A stretch of 64,000 bases of DNA from Hyphomicrobiales bacterium (lineage in GTDB: Bacteria > Pseudomonadota > Alphaproteobacteria > Rhizobiales > Methyloligellaceae). The translations under genes were made by a program, and so were the position numbers. This document shows positions 1-8,274 of the stretch, piece after piece. A model generated the notes under the pieces. That model made no database searches. It worked only from the letters and a program-made list of their open reading frames with translations, and had not been told where the DNA came from. The stretch covers positions 62,001-126,000 of the forward strand of contig JAJFHQ010000064.1 in the NCBI GenBank assembly GCA_021775525.1, written 5' to 3'. The stretch's first letter is position 1. Every line of letters begins with the position of its first letter.

Positions 1-748
1 TGCCCTCGCCCCTGTCACCGGCTTCAAGCAATGCCTTGCATTCCGCTTCCGCGTCGCGGAAGTGGGTGAGCAGGCGCTCGGTATTGGCGTACTCAAAGTT
101 ATGCCGGGAATATTCCTGCTCGGCCTGCAGGAACACATCGCCATAGGTGACCTTCTTGTCGCCTTCACCGCCATTGAAATTGAGGTCATAGACATTGTCG
201 ACGCCCTGGCAATACATGGCGAGGCGCTCAAGGCCATAGGTCAGCTCGCCCGCAACCGGGTCACAGTCAAAACCGCCAACCTGCTGGAAGTAGGTGAACT
301 GCGAGACTTCCATACCGTCACACCATACCTCCCAGCCCAGCCCCCAGGCGCCGAGCGTCGGGCTTTCCCAGTCGTCCTCGACGAAGCGGATGTCATGATT
401 TTTCGGGTTAATGCCGATGGCGTAAAGCGACTTGAGATAAAGCTCCTGAATGTCGGACGGGCTCGGCTTCAGGATCACCTGGTACTGGTAGTAATGCTGC
501 AGCCGGTTCGGGTTCTCGCCATAGCGCCCATCGGTCGGGCGGCGCGAGGGCTGCACATAGGCCACGTTCCAGGGTTTTGGCCCAAGTGCACGCAAGGTCG
601 TCGCGGGGTGGAAGGTACCTGCCCCCACTTCCATGTCGTAGGGCTGGAGCAGAACACATCCACGGGCGGCCCAATATAGCTGGAGTACCAGGATCAGGTC
701 CTGAAAGGATTTGTCCGGCCGCAATTGGGCGGCTTGAGCATTGGCCAT
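1..748 (-). CDS. glyQ: Glycine-tRNA ligase alpha subunit (3' end outside window)
   Basis: This is the catalytic alpha chain of the bacterial alpha2beta2 glycyl-tRNA synthetase, which attaches glycine to tRNA-Gly in the cytoplasm. Reading down from the ATG at 748 the protein begins [15 protein letters not shown] and continues with the family blocks [36 protein letters not shown] and [19 protein letters not shown]. About 249 codons are present, and the family is near 300, so the C-terminus and presumably glyS lie beyond position 1. The frame is open to the window edge. Upstream on the same strand are a small membrane protein and an S49 peptidase, a neighbourhood I recall from other alphaproteobacteria. 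Confidence 0.96.
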   Translation of the reverse strand, partial: MANAQAAQLRPDKSFQDLILVLQLYWAARGCVLLQPYDMEVGAGTFHPATTLRALGPKPWNVAYVQPSRRPTDGRYGENPNRLQHYYQYQVILKPSPSDIQELYLKSLYAIGINPKNHDIRFVEDDWESPTLGAWGLGWEVWCDGMEVSQFTYFQQVGGFDCDPVAGELTYGLERLAMYCQGVDNVYDLNFNGGEGDKKVTYGDVFLQAEQEYSRHNFEYANTERLLTHFRDAEAECKALLEAGDRGEG

Positions 749-863
749 TGAATACGCCTAAGGATTCGAATGTTGTCCCGGACTTGTTATGCGCGCAGGG
801 GCAATGGAAGCAACCACTTCTTGCGGTTTATTCAGGATGCGGGAGCGAGGCGAGGCTCAAAAC

Positions 864-1058
864 TCACTTGTCTGGATGCTCATAAACGCCCGTATCGGGA
901 TCGCGTTTCAGCGTCGGAATGGAATTTTCATCGCGTCGCCTGAGTTCTGCTTCGGCTTTACCCAGGGCATCACGCACGCGCTCCTGCTCCTTGCGATACC
1001 AGTTGTACCCCGCCCATATGCCAGCACCGGCCAGAACAACAAGAATCAAATGGGGCAT
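864..1058 (-). CDS. Small single-pass membrane protein, unknown function
   Basis: A 64-residue protein with one hydrophobic N-terminal segment (about residues 3-20, LILVVLAGAGIWAGYNWY), followed by a charged, probably helical tail (RKEQERVRDALGKAEAELRRRD) and a conserved-looking end, DPDTGVYEHPDK. It starts 7 bases after the S49 peptidase stop and lies before glyQ on the same strand, so it is probably co-transcribed. The topology suggests a small inner-membrane protein with a cytoplasmic coiled tail. I cannot assign a function; the position next to a membrane peptidase is suggestive only. Confidence 0.75.
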   Translation of the reverse strand: MPHLILVVLAGAGIWAGYNWYRKEQERVRDALGKAEAELRRRDENSIPTLKRDPDTGVYEHPDK

Positions 1059-1065
1059 GATGACA

Positions 1066-1929
1066 CTACAGACCGAAACGCGACCACAGCGCGCGCGTCT
1101 CGACTGCCGAGATTAGATCATCCGCAAGACTTGGGGCTGAAAGCTCTATATCTGCCATCTCGTTCGTGCGGGCAAGCACGCCGCGTAAGCGCCTGCCGAA
1201 CAGTCCCTTCTTGGGCGTGACAAGCTTCAGGCGCACATCCTTGCCAAGCATCTCGCGCATCTTCGAGCGCACATCTGAGATACCGTCGACGAGGCCAAGT
1301 TCCAAGGCTTTCTTGCCGGACCAGAATTCCCCGGTGAACAAGCTGTCGCCAGCTTTCTTGATGCGCCGGCCCCGGCGCTCCTTCACAAGATCGACAAAGG
1401 TTTCATGCACATCGGCCTGGAGCTGCTTCAGCCGCACAATATCGTCTGCCTTTTCAGGTTGGAAGGGATCGAGGGACACTTTTTGGTCCCCGGCTGTATA
1501 AACCCGACGCTCGATCCCAAGCCGCTTGATCGCCTTGTCGAACCCGAACCCCGAAGCCACCACACCGATTGAGCCGATGATGGAACTCGCATCCCCGTAA
1601 ATTTCATCGCCAGCCAGTGCAATCAGGTAGCCGCCGGAAGCCGCCACGTCCTCGGTGAACACGTAAACAGGTAAGTCTTTTTCCTCAGCCATATCTCTGA
1701 TGCGTTTGTAAATAAGCATCGACTGCACCGCCGAGCCACCCGGAGAATTGATCTGGATCGCAACTGCCTTGGCACCCTTCATGGAAAAGGCGCGCTGTAT
1801 CGACCCCGCCATAGTGGCAAGAGACAGTCCCGGCCGCAGCGGCGTCACCGCACCGATTGCCCCGCCCATGCGCAGCACCGGCACAACCGGCCCCTTTGAG
1901 AAGAAATTACTAATGAAGGGAATTCTCAA
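1066..1929 (-). CDS. S49 family serine peptidase (SppA/SohB-like)
   Basis: Members of this family use a Ser-Lys dyad to cut signal-peptide remnants or membrane proteins. The 287-residue protein shows the family blocks INSPGGSAVQS (around residue 62), TEDVAASGGYLIALAGD with the probable nucleophilic serine in ASGGY, SIIGSIGVVASG, and a likely general-base lysine in AGDQKVSLDPF. The start is a TTG at 1929 with AAGGTG five bases upstream. It has the short SohB-like or half-SppA length and no clear cleavable signal peptide, so membrane attachment is uncertain. It probably forms one transcript with the small membrane gene and glyQ downstream. Confidence 0.9.
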   Translation of the reverse strand: MRIPFISNFFSKGPVVPVLRMGGAIGAVTPLRPGLSLATMAGSIQRAFSMKGAKAVAIQINSPGGSAVQSMLIYKRIRDMAEEKDLPVYVFTEDVAASGGYLIALAGDEIYGDASSIIGSIGVVASGFGFDKAIKRLGIERRVYTAGDQKVSLDPFQPEKADDIVRLKQLQADVHETFVDLVKERRGRRIKKAGDSLFTGEFWSGKKALELGLVDGISDVRSKMREMLGKDVRLKLVTPKKGLFGRRLRGVLARTNEMADIELSAPSLADDLISAVETRALWSRFGL

Positions 1930-2012
1930 CGCATCACCTTAATGCCGCAAAACAAGGAAAAACCGCCTGTGCGGCTCTCAGTCCTCCATACTTAGCCTGC
2001 CCGCTCGCATAA

Positions 2013-2807
2013 TCAAGCCTGCGCACTGATATGCAAACCTGAATCGCCGCACAAAATAAGATCGGCCTGCTTCGTATATGAGCCATCCGCTTCATGTAAA
2101 ACCATGCCCGGTAGTATCGCAAGCGGTGCACGGCTGCCCTTGATCCCCCGGATCAGAACGCGCTTGGCCGGCAGTCCCTGTTTGGGAAACAGCGGATACA
2201 CGGCCAGCGCGCCGAACCGGCCCTTGAGCAACGCCAGAAGGTCTTCAAGCGCATCGGCTTTGTGAATGAGTGTCAGTGATCCGCGCGGCGCGGCCATTGC
2301 AACTAGAAATTTAATCCACTTTTCCAGATCTCCCGGCTGGGCGGTATAGGCACGCGCCGTTATAGCTTCAGCCTGCTCCCTCGCCTTGCCCCTTGTATAA
2401 AACGGTGGATTGGCGGCGACATGATTATAGCCTTCCCGCAACAATCCGGCAGCCTCCAGGATTTCACCGGACGCCGTGATATCCGCCTCAATTAATGTGA
2501 TGCGGTCTTCGAATTTGTTCCGGATCACGTTTTCACGGGCCAACGCCAGAAGGTCTCCTTGCACATCGAGACCGGTCACATGGCAGTCACCTACCCGGCT
2601 ACACAGCGCCAGAGAAGAAATGCCCGTACCCGTGCCCGCCTCGAGTACAGTTTGCGCCTCACCTTCGGCAACAGGAATTGCAGCGGCCAGAAACAGAGCA
2701 TCAATGGCAGCCCGCGGGCCGTTTCTTGGTTGCAGCACGGTGAGCTTGCCATCAAAAAAGGCATCTCTCGTAGTGGCTGGTGTGGTGTCAGTCCTGGCCA
2801 ACGACAT
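2013..2807 (-). CDS. TrmN6-like methyltransferase (tRNA1(Val) A37 N6-methyltransferase family)
   Basis: A class I SAM-dependent methyltransferase. The SAM-binding loop is VLEAGTGTGISSLAL and the catalytic amino-methyltransferase motif is AANPPFYTRG (NPPF type, typical of N6-adenine or N5-glutamine methylation). In this family the substrate is usually A37 of tRNA1(Val), but I infer that from family alone. The ATG at 2807 (MSLARTDTTPATTRDAF) overlaps the end of the DUF2007 gene by 20 bases, so the two are likely translationally coupled. A longer frame runs to 2891, but its extra residues lie inside the DUF2007 gene and do not look like this family. Confidence 0.85.
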   Translation of the reverse strand: MSLARTDTTPATTRDAFFDGKLTVLQPRNGPRAAIDALFLAAAIPVAEGEAQTVLEAGTGTGISSLALCSRVGDCHVTGLDVQGDLLALARENVIRNKFEDRITLIEADITASGEILEAAGLLREGYNHVAANPPFYTRGKAREQAEAITARAYTAQPGDLEKWIKFLVAMAAPRGSLTLIHKADALEDLLALLKGRFGALAVYPLFPKQGLPAKRVLIRGIKGSRAPLAILPGMVLHEADGSYTKQADLILCGDSGLHISAQA

Positions 2808-3012
2808 GTTCAAGATCGGCCTCTTTAAGAATTCGGCGGGCTTGTGCCCATTCATCTTCGGCAACGAGCATACGGCGCGGCAAAACGCCAAGCGACCCCT
2901 CCATGATACTCATATATCCATCGGCTATCTGATGCGCTACGCCTGCATCGGACAAAATTGCCTCAACAAATGACAGTAGAACCGCGTCATTGCTGCGAAA
3001 CAGTTCCTTCAA
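2788..3012 (-). CDS. DUF2007 domain protein (putative signal-transducing protein)
   Basis: A 74-residue protein that begins at a TTG (3012) with AGGAG at 3021-3025, eight bases upstream; this gives LKELFRSNDAVLLSFVEAI. The alternating hydrophobic pattern, the stretch LSDAGVAHQI and the terminal RMLVAEDEWAQARRILKEA match the ferredoxin-like DUF2007 fold, related to PII-like and ACT-like small domains. Function is unknown in the family. It leads a two-gene unit with the TrmN6-like methyltransferase and is divergent from the polyprenyl synthase gene across about 147 bases, which should hold both promoters. Confidence 0.85.
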   Translation of the reverse strand: MKELFRSNDAVLLSFVEAILSDAGVAHQIADGYMSIMEGSLGVLPRRMLVAEDEWAQARRILKEADLEHVVGQD

Positions 3013-3159
3013 TCGATACTCTCCTGAAATGGCCAGAAATGAAACTGCATGATCCCGTTTTGGGTGTATGCGACAGCAAGGCATACCAATCGGCTTGACC
3101 GCAGACCCCGCCAGAAGAATATACTGCCACCAAATCGAAGTACCAAGGGGGAGCCAGTC

Positions 3160-4176
3160 TTGGGCGTTGTAATTCCACTATCAGGCACGAGAGAGCCGAG
3201 AGCCAGTCTACAACTTTTGTTTGACCTGGTTGGCGACGATATGGGGGGTGTCAACCGTATCATCATGGACAAGGCCCGCTCCGATGTCGATTTGATCCCT
3301 GAGCTTGCCAGACATCTGATCGACTCCGGTGGCAAGCGCCTGCGTCCCATGCTGACCATCGCCGCAGCACGCATGTGCAACTATATGGGCAGTGAACATA
3401 TAAAACTGGCAGCCAGTGTCGAGTTCATGCACACGGCAACGCTGTTACATGACGACGTTGTCGATGAAAGCGATCTGCGGCGCGGCAAGAAATCAGCCCG
3501 CATTCTGTGGGGCAATGAAGCCAGCGTCCTGGTCGGGGATTTCCTGCTGGGCCAGGCTTTCAAGATGATGGTCGATGTTGGCTCTCTGGAGGCTTTGAGA
3601 ATTCTTTCAAACGCTGCAGCCGTTATCGCCGAGGGCGAGGTTATGCAGCTGATCGCGTCCAAAAACACCGAAACCAACGAAGATGAATATCTGGCCGTTA
3701 TTAATGCCAAGACTGCGGCACTGTTCTCCGCTGCGGCAGAGGTTGGAGCCGTCCTTGCTGAAAGACCCAAGGCAGAACAGGCGGCACTGCGTTCCTACGG
3801 CAAGAATCTCGGCATTGCATTCCAGCTTCTGGATGACGTGCTGGATTATTCCGGCGATCAGGAACGGCTTGGTAAATCCGTCGGGGATGACTTCCGCGAG
3901 GGCAAAATCACCCTGCCCGTCGTTCTGTCCTATCGCCGGGGCAGCGATGAGAACCGGGAATTCTGGCGCCGGGTGCTTCAGGAGGGTGATGTTCAGGACG
4001 GTGATCTGAAAATGGCAATCTCACTCATGAACGAGTGCGGGGCCATTGAAGATACGATTGAACGCGCGCGCCACTATGGGTCAATCGCCCACGACGCACT
4101 GGCGATCTTTCCTGAAACAAATTACAAGGCCGCTCTGTTGGATGCAGTGGCTTTCTGTATCGAGCGGGCGCACTAG
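3160..4176 (+). CDS. ispB: Polyprenyl diphosphate synthase (octa/decaprenyl, quinone side chain)
   Basis: A trans-long-chain prenyl transferase that condenses isopentenyl diphosphate onto an allylic primer, making the side chain of ubiquinone. Both aspartate-rich motifs are present: LLHDDVVDESDLRRGK near residue 98 and LLDDVLDY near residue 226, with GGKRLRPML before the first. I chose the TTG at 3160 because GGGGGAG lies six bases upstream; this gives 339 residues, a normal family length. Chain length (C40 or C50) cannot be read with confidence. ispE faces it 8 bases downstream, and ubiA at 59 kb would use its product. Confidence 0.93.
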   Translation: MGVVIPLSGTREPRASLQLLFDLVGDDMGGVNRIIMDKARSDVDLIPELARHLIDSGGKRLRPMLTIAAARMCNYMGSEHIKLAASVEFMHTATLLHDDVVDESDLRRGKKSARILWGNEASVLVGDFLLGQAFKMMVDVGSLEALRILSNAAAVIAEGEVMQLIASKNTETNEDEYLAVINAKTAALFSAAAEVGAVLAERPKAEQAALRSYGKNLGIAFQLLDDVLDYSGDQERLGKSVGDDFREGKITLPVVLSYRRGSDENREFWRRVLQEGDVQDGDLKMAISLMNECGAIEDTIERARHYGSIAHDALAIFPETNYKAALLDAVAFCIERAH

Positions 4177-4184
4177 GGCCAAAT

Positions 4185-5051
4185 TTACTCCAACCTGGTT
4201 GACACCACCCACCAGTCAGGTTGGGCAGCGCGCAGACGCTCCCGCGCACTGGCCGCCAGCCCGGCATTTGCAAATATACCGAAGCAGGTTGCCCCACTTC
4301 CCGACATTTGCGCTGTTTGACATCCCTCCAGGCTCGACAAGGCAGAAAGTACATCGCCGATCACAGGTGCCAGTCTAATGGCGGGCCGCTCGAGATCATT
4401 GCCCACTTCCGAAACAGCTTTCAGCAAATCACCGGCAGAGGCAAAAGACATCTGCTTGCCATTTCCCGCTGAGGGTAAATCGCCCAGCTTGGGTGCATCC
4501 AGCGCGGCATAAACACTTCCCGCACGCAGGTAGACACCCGGATTGACCAGCACGGCATCAAGTGCAGGCAAGGACTTGAGTGGTGAGAGGCTTTCACCGC
4601 GCCCGCGCATCACCGTGGCCTGTGAGATCAGGCAGGCCAGGACATCGGACCCCAGCGCACATGCTGTATCCTCCATGATCTGCGCCGGGATAAGTCCAGG
4701 ATTTGCGTGATCGATGAGACGTAATGCGGCGCCCGCATCGGCTGAGCCACCACCAAGACCAGCCGCCACGGGCAGGTTTTTCTCCAGCTTAAATGCACCG
4801 GCTTTAATTCTGGGACAGCGTTCCTTCAGCTGATGCGCTGCAGCGAGGACGAGATTGTCATCCCTTCCAAGGGCCGTGGCAAACGGGCCGCTTGTATGTA
4901 GTGAGAGTTCTCCGTTGAGCGTCAGGGAAAGCGCATCTCCGAAATCGGCAAAGGCAACCAGACTCTCGATTTCGTGGAAGCCATCGGTCCTGCGGCCCAG
5001 CACCTGAAGAGTAAGATTGACTTTCGCCGGCGCGCGTTCATCAAGTGTCAT
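4185..5051 (-). CDS. ispE: 4-diphosphocytidyl-2-C-methyl-D-erythritol kinase
   Basis: This GHMP-family kinase phosphorylates CDP-methylerythritol in the non-mevalonate isoprenoid pathway, in the cytoplasm. The N-terminus APAKVNLTLQVLGRRTDGFHE, the ATP-binding loop PVAAGLGGGSADAGAALR near residues 92-109 and the C-terminal MSGSGATCFGIF are all diagnostic. The length (288) fits the family. It lies 63 bases after the TPR-LysM gene on the same strand and faces the polyprenyl synthase; with ispH at 35.5 kb the window contains two steps of the same pathway. Confidence 0.96.
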   Translation of the reverse strand: MTLDERAPAKVNLTLQVLGRRTDGFHEIESLVAFADFGDALSLTLNGELSLHTSGPFATALGRDDNLVLAAAHQLKERCPRIKAGAFKLEKNLPVAAGLGGGSADAGAALRLIDHANPGLIPAQIMEDTACALGSDVLACLISQATVMRGRGESLSPLKSLPALDAVLVNPGVYLRAGSVYAALDAPKLGDLPSAGNGKQMSFASAGDLLKAVSEVGNDLERPAIRLAPVIGDVLSALSSLEGCQTAQMSGSGATCFGIFANAGLAASARERLRAAQPDWWVVSTRLE

Positions 5052-5114
5052 ATGAAAACACCGCGTCGTCAGCCCTTCCGGGGACAGGTTAAACCATTCA
5101 CCGGAACCGCTTCT

Positions 5115-7109
5115 TTAAGGCTTCTCGGGAATCTTGAGTTTTTGTCCGGCAAAGATTGAACCCGCTTCCTTGATGACGGCTTCGTTGGCACGGTAGATCA
5201 CGTTGAACTTGCTACCGTCCTTGTAATATTCCAGCGCCAGGTCCCAAAGAGACTCACCCTCCTTCACCACATGGATGCGGGGCTTGGCCGCCTCCTCGAC
5301 TGCCGTCTTCATCTCTGCGGGTTTTGTCTCCAGAACAGCGACACTTTCTGAAGGTTTGGCTGCGTTCTTTGCATCAGTTTTTTTCTTCGAGAGTGAGGCA
5401 ACAACGACCTTTTTGGGCTTGGCCTGGGCTTGCAAGCCATTGGCAAGCTTTTCCCGGATCTTGACCTCGTCTTCCGGCTCCGGCTCAAGCGTCAAAGCCT
5501 GTGACCATTGATATTTAGCTTCCAGAATCCGTCCGACTCTCCAGTAGGCATCGCCAAGATGGTCGTTGATTACAGGGTCATCGGGGCGAAGCTCCACCGA
5601 GCGCTCCAGATGCTTTGCAGCCTTGTCAAACCTGCCCAGCCGGTAATGGGCCCAGCCAAGACTGTCGACGAAGTAGCCGTCATCAGGTTTCAACTTCACG
5701 GCTTTGCGTATGAGGTCCATGGCACGCTTGAGGTTGAGTCCCTGATCGACCCACGAATACCCCAGGTAATTTAGAATCAAGGGTTGATTGGGTGAGAGTT
5801 GGAGAGCCATTTGCAGATCACTCTCAGCATCTGTCCAATTCTTGAGCCGTTCACGGGAAACACCGCGCGCATAAAACAGCGTCCAGTTCGCCTTCTTCGG
5901 CTTTTTCAAGAGTTCAATGGCGCGTGTGTAATAATGTTCGGCCTCTTCATATCGCTGGGCTGAGCGCATGATGCTCCCAAGCGCATCATACGCCCGGGTT
6001 CCAAATGCCGGGCTTTCGGCAAGGCCCTCCAGAAGCAACTTGGAATCATCTATCTTCTCAAGAGAATTCAGAACATAGGCTTTGCGAATCTGGACATTCA
6101 TCCAGATCGGCGATGATTTTGGCACCTGTTCATATGACACGAGTGCCTGCTCAAATCGTTCCGTTTTGTCGTAAACCTCGCCAATCGCGAGATTGGCAAG
6201 TGGAAATTCCGATTTCAGGTAAAGCGCGATGCGAAGATAGACCAGGCCGATCTCAGTGCTGTCTTCACCGGTCAGTGCATCCCCAATGGCATAAAAAACC
6301 TCCGCCAGTCCTTCAGCCGGGGTTGTCACCAGCAACGAGGATTTCTCCCCACTTTTGATTTCTTCCAGCAGGGAAAGAGCTACCGGATGGCCGCTGGATT
6401 TGCCGATATGTTTCTTCAATATATTCTTGGCAAGCTTGTCATTGCCTGCATTGGCGGCATGACGTGCATAGGCTTCCGCTATCCGCAGCGTACGTGGACG
6501 AGACTTGAAGGCTGCCCCCAGCGAAGTACGCGCAACCTTCTTCTTACCCGCGACATCTGCAATCAGACCCTTATGATATTGCTGATAGAACAGCGACCAA
6601 TCGGCCTTTTTCATTTCCGCCAGTTCTTTGAGCGCTTTGTCAGCGTCGTCAGCAGCCAGGTAGGTCCACGAGCGCGACAGCCGGGCGGTCAGGTCGGACA
6701 ATGTTCCTTTGCGCGCTGATGAAAAATGTTTGCCCGCTTTCTCAAAATCGCCTTGCTTGAATTCTTTTACGCCGAGCAAAAAGCGGGCTATCTGGTGCGA
6801 ATTTTCATTCGCGGTCACATCCTCGGCAAGTCTAAGGGCCCTGTCCCAGTTGCCGGCAATGGCTTCGAGCAGGAACGTGCGCTCCAGAATTAGCTCATTC
6901 TCGGGATCCTTGGAGAGCGCATTCTCGTAAAATTTCGCGGCCTTGGAGTTTTCGCGCTGAGAACGCGCAAGGCGCCCAGCCAGATAGCTGCCGAGTAACG
7001 AACGGGTCACTTCATCGCGTTCGTCTACCCAGGCCACATTAGAAACCGGAGCAGCCAAAAGCGTGATCAACATCGCAAGGCCGAAAACCCGGCAAGCTTT
7101 GCCCAACAT
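5115..7109 (-). CDS. TPR-repeat protein with C-terminal LysM domain, predicted secreted
   Basis: A 664-residue protein starting at ATG 7109 (GGAAAGG six bases upstream). It opens with a signal peptide (MLGKACRVFGLAMLITLLAAPVS), followed by about a dozen tetratricopeptide-like repeats, for example RSLLGSYLAGRLARSQREN and YFVDSLGWAHYRLGRFDKA. A lysine/alanine-rich linker follows, and the last 50 or so residues are a LysM domain (VVKEGESLWDLALEYY ... FAGQKLKIP). LysM binds peptidoglycan or other GlcNAc polymers, so I infer a periplasmic scaffold that docks on the cell wall. TPR proteins beside ispE are familiar in alphaproteobacteria; the LysM tail is the unusual part. A longer frame to 7241 lacks a better start. 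Confidence 0.85.
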   Translation of the reverse strand: MLGKACRVFGLAMLITLLAAPVSNVAWVDERDEVTRSLLGSYLAGRLARSQRENSKAAKFYENALSKDPENELILERTFLLEAIAGNWDRALRLAEDVTANENSHQIARFLLGVKEFKQGDFEKAGKHFSSARKGTLSDLTARLSRSWTYLAADDADKALKELAEMKKADWSLFYQQYHKGLIADVAGKKKVARTSLGAAFKSRPRTLRIAEAYARHAANAGNDKLAKNILKKHIGKSSGHPVALSLLEEIKSGEKSSLLVTTPAEGLAEVFYAIGDALTGEDSTEIGLVYLRIALYLKSEFPLANLAIGEVYDKTERFEQALVSYEQVPKSSPIWMNVQIRKAYVLNSLEKIDDSKLLLEGLAESPAFGTRAYDALGSIMRSAQRYEEAEHYYTRAIELLKKPKKANWTLFYARGVSRERLKNWTDAESDLQMALQLSPNQPLILNYLGYSWVDQGLNLKRAMDLIRKAVKLKPDDGYFVDSLGWAHYRLGRFDKAAKHLERSVELRPDDPVINDHLGDAYWRVGRILEAKYQWSQALTLEPEPEDEVKIREKLANGLQAQAKPKKVVVASLSKKKTDAKNAAKPSESVAVLETKPAEMKTAVEEAAKPRIHVVKEGESLWDLALEYYKDGSKFNVIYRANEAVIKEAGSIFAGQKLKIPEKP

Positions 7110-7277
7110 GACTATCCTTTCCGGCATGACACCCAACTGCGCCAGCGCATCCCTGGAAAATAATTCGAGTGGCGCGCACAGTGTGCCAGGAACAATTGCG
7201 CTAAATCCGTATTGTCGCAAGACCCAATCGGACTTTATCACCCTAGCGTCATAAATGGCCCGCCAAATTCTTGCAAC

Positions 7278-8249
7278 TCACGGTAATTTGGGTGTCCCGC
7301 CATTTATGACTGTGCTGTACGCAGCGGCATCGATATTTCCACCACTCAGTACGACGCCAACCTTCTTGCCGCCCAGACTCCCCCGCTCTTTTAAAAGCGC
7401 GGCAAGAGAGGCCGCCCCCGCACCCTCGGCCAGATTGTGTGTATCGCTGTAATAGACCCGCATGGCTGACGCGATCTCATCTTCTGAAACCGTTACGATA
7501 CGCTCTGCGCCTTCGCAGATGAGTTCCAGAGCCTCCGGGGATGGCACCCGGCAGGCCATGCCATCGGCAAATGTCGCCGCGCTGTTCGTTTCACGCACTT
7601 CACCCGCCTCGAACGATATGGCGTAAGCGGGCGCATTTTCTGCCACTACGCCGATAATGCTGGTCTTCAACCGGAGAAGATTACGCACCATGATCAGCCC
7701 GCTGATGCCTGACCCCAGGCCAATGGGTACATAAATCCTGTCCAGATCATTTATCGCCCCGAATACTTCCAGTGCGTAGGTAGAAACTCCCTTTGCAAGC
7801 CAAGGGTGAAAAGAAGGGACCATATGCAGGCTTTTTTCCTGCGCCAGCCGGCCGGCCTCTATCCGCGCCTCGTCAAAATCTGCGCCGAATTCGATCAACT
7901 CGGCGCCAAAGGCCTGCATGGCAATGTTTTTCTCGACGCTGTTCCCGTGAGGCACCAAAATTGTCGAAGGCAGACCGAATTGCGCACTGGCCCGCGCGAT
8001 ACTTTGACCGTGATTGCCACGTGTTGCCGTGATCACCCCTGTGACAGTCTCGCCACTGCGGGTCAGTTCATCGAAATAGACCAGCCCACCACGCAGCTTG
8101 AACGCGCCTATGGGGGTATGATTTTCGTGTTTGACCCAGACCTCGCAGCCGGCGCGTTGGCTTAGAAGCGGCCAGGTATATTGCGGTGTCGGCGGCATGA
8201 ACCCGTGAACGATGTCGGCAGCCGCCTCCAGTTCATCAAGCGAGAACAT
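7278..8249 (-). CDS. Threonine/serine dehydratase-like PLP enzyme
   Basis: A fold-type II PLP enzyme of the threonine dehydratase family, which deaminates a hydroxy-amino acid to a keto acid plus ammonia. The PLP lysine lies in GAFKLRGG near residue 51, the substrate loop is TRGNHGQS, the phosphate-binding loop is GLGSGISG, and the C-terminal cofactor motif is LSGGNIDA. At 323 residues it lacks the regulatory ACT domain of the biosynthetic IlvA. The exact substrate (threonine, serine or a hydroxyectoine-type compound as in EutB) is not decidable here. It sits 25 bases after the ETF-QO stop, probably as a passenger on that transcript. Confidence 0.85.
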   Translation of the reverse strand: MFSLDELEAAADIVHGFMPPTPQYTWPLLSQRAGCEVWVKHENHTPIGAFKLRGGLVYFDELTRSGETVTGVITATRGNHGQSIARASAQFGLPSTILVPHGNSVEKNIAMQAFGAELIEFGADFDEARIEAGRLAQEKSLHMVPSFHPWLAKGVSTYALEVFGAINDLDRIYVPIGLGSGISGLIMVRNLLRLKTSIIGVVAENAPAYAISFEAGEVRETNSAATFADGMACRVPSPEALELICEGAERIVTVSEDEIASAMRVYYSDTHNLAEGAGAASLAALLKERGSLGGKKVGVVLSGGNIDAAAYSTVINGGTPKLP

Positions 8250-8274
8250 ATTTCCCGGGCCCCCTACTTTTCAA

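Noticed and set aside
62-679. 205-codon plus-strand frame at the window start
   Set aside because: It is antisense to glyQ, whose protein is unmistakable; the frame has no family match I know.
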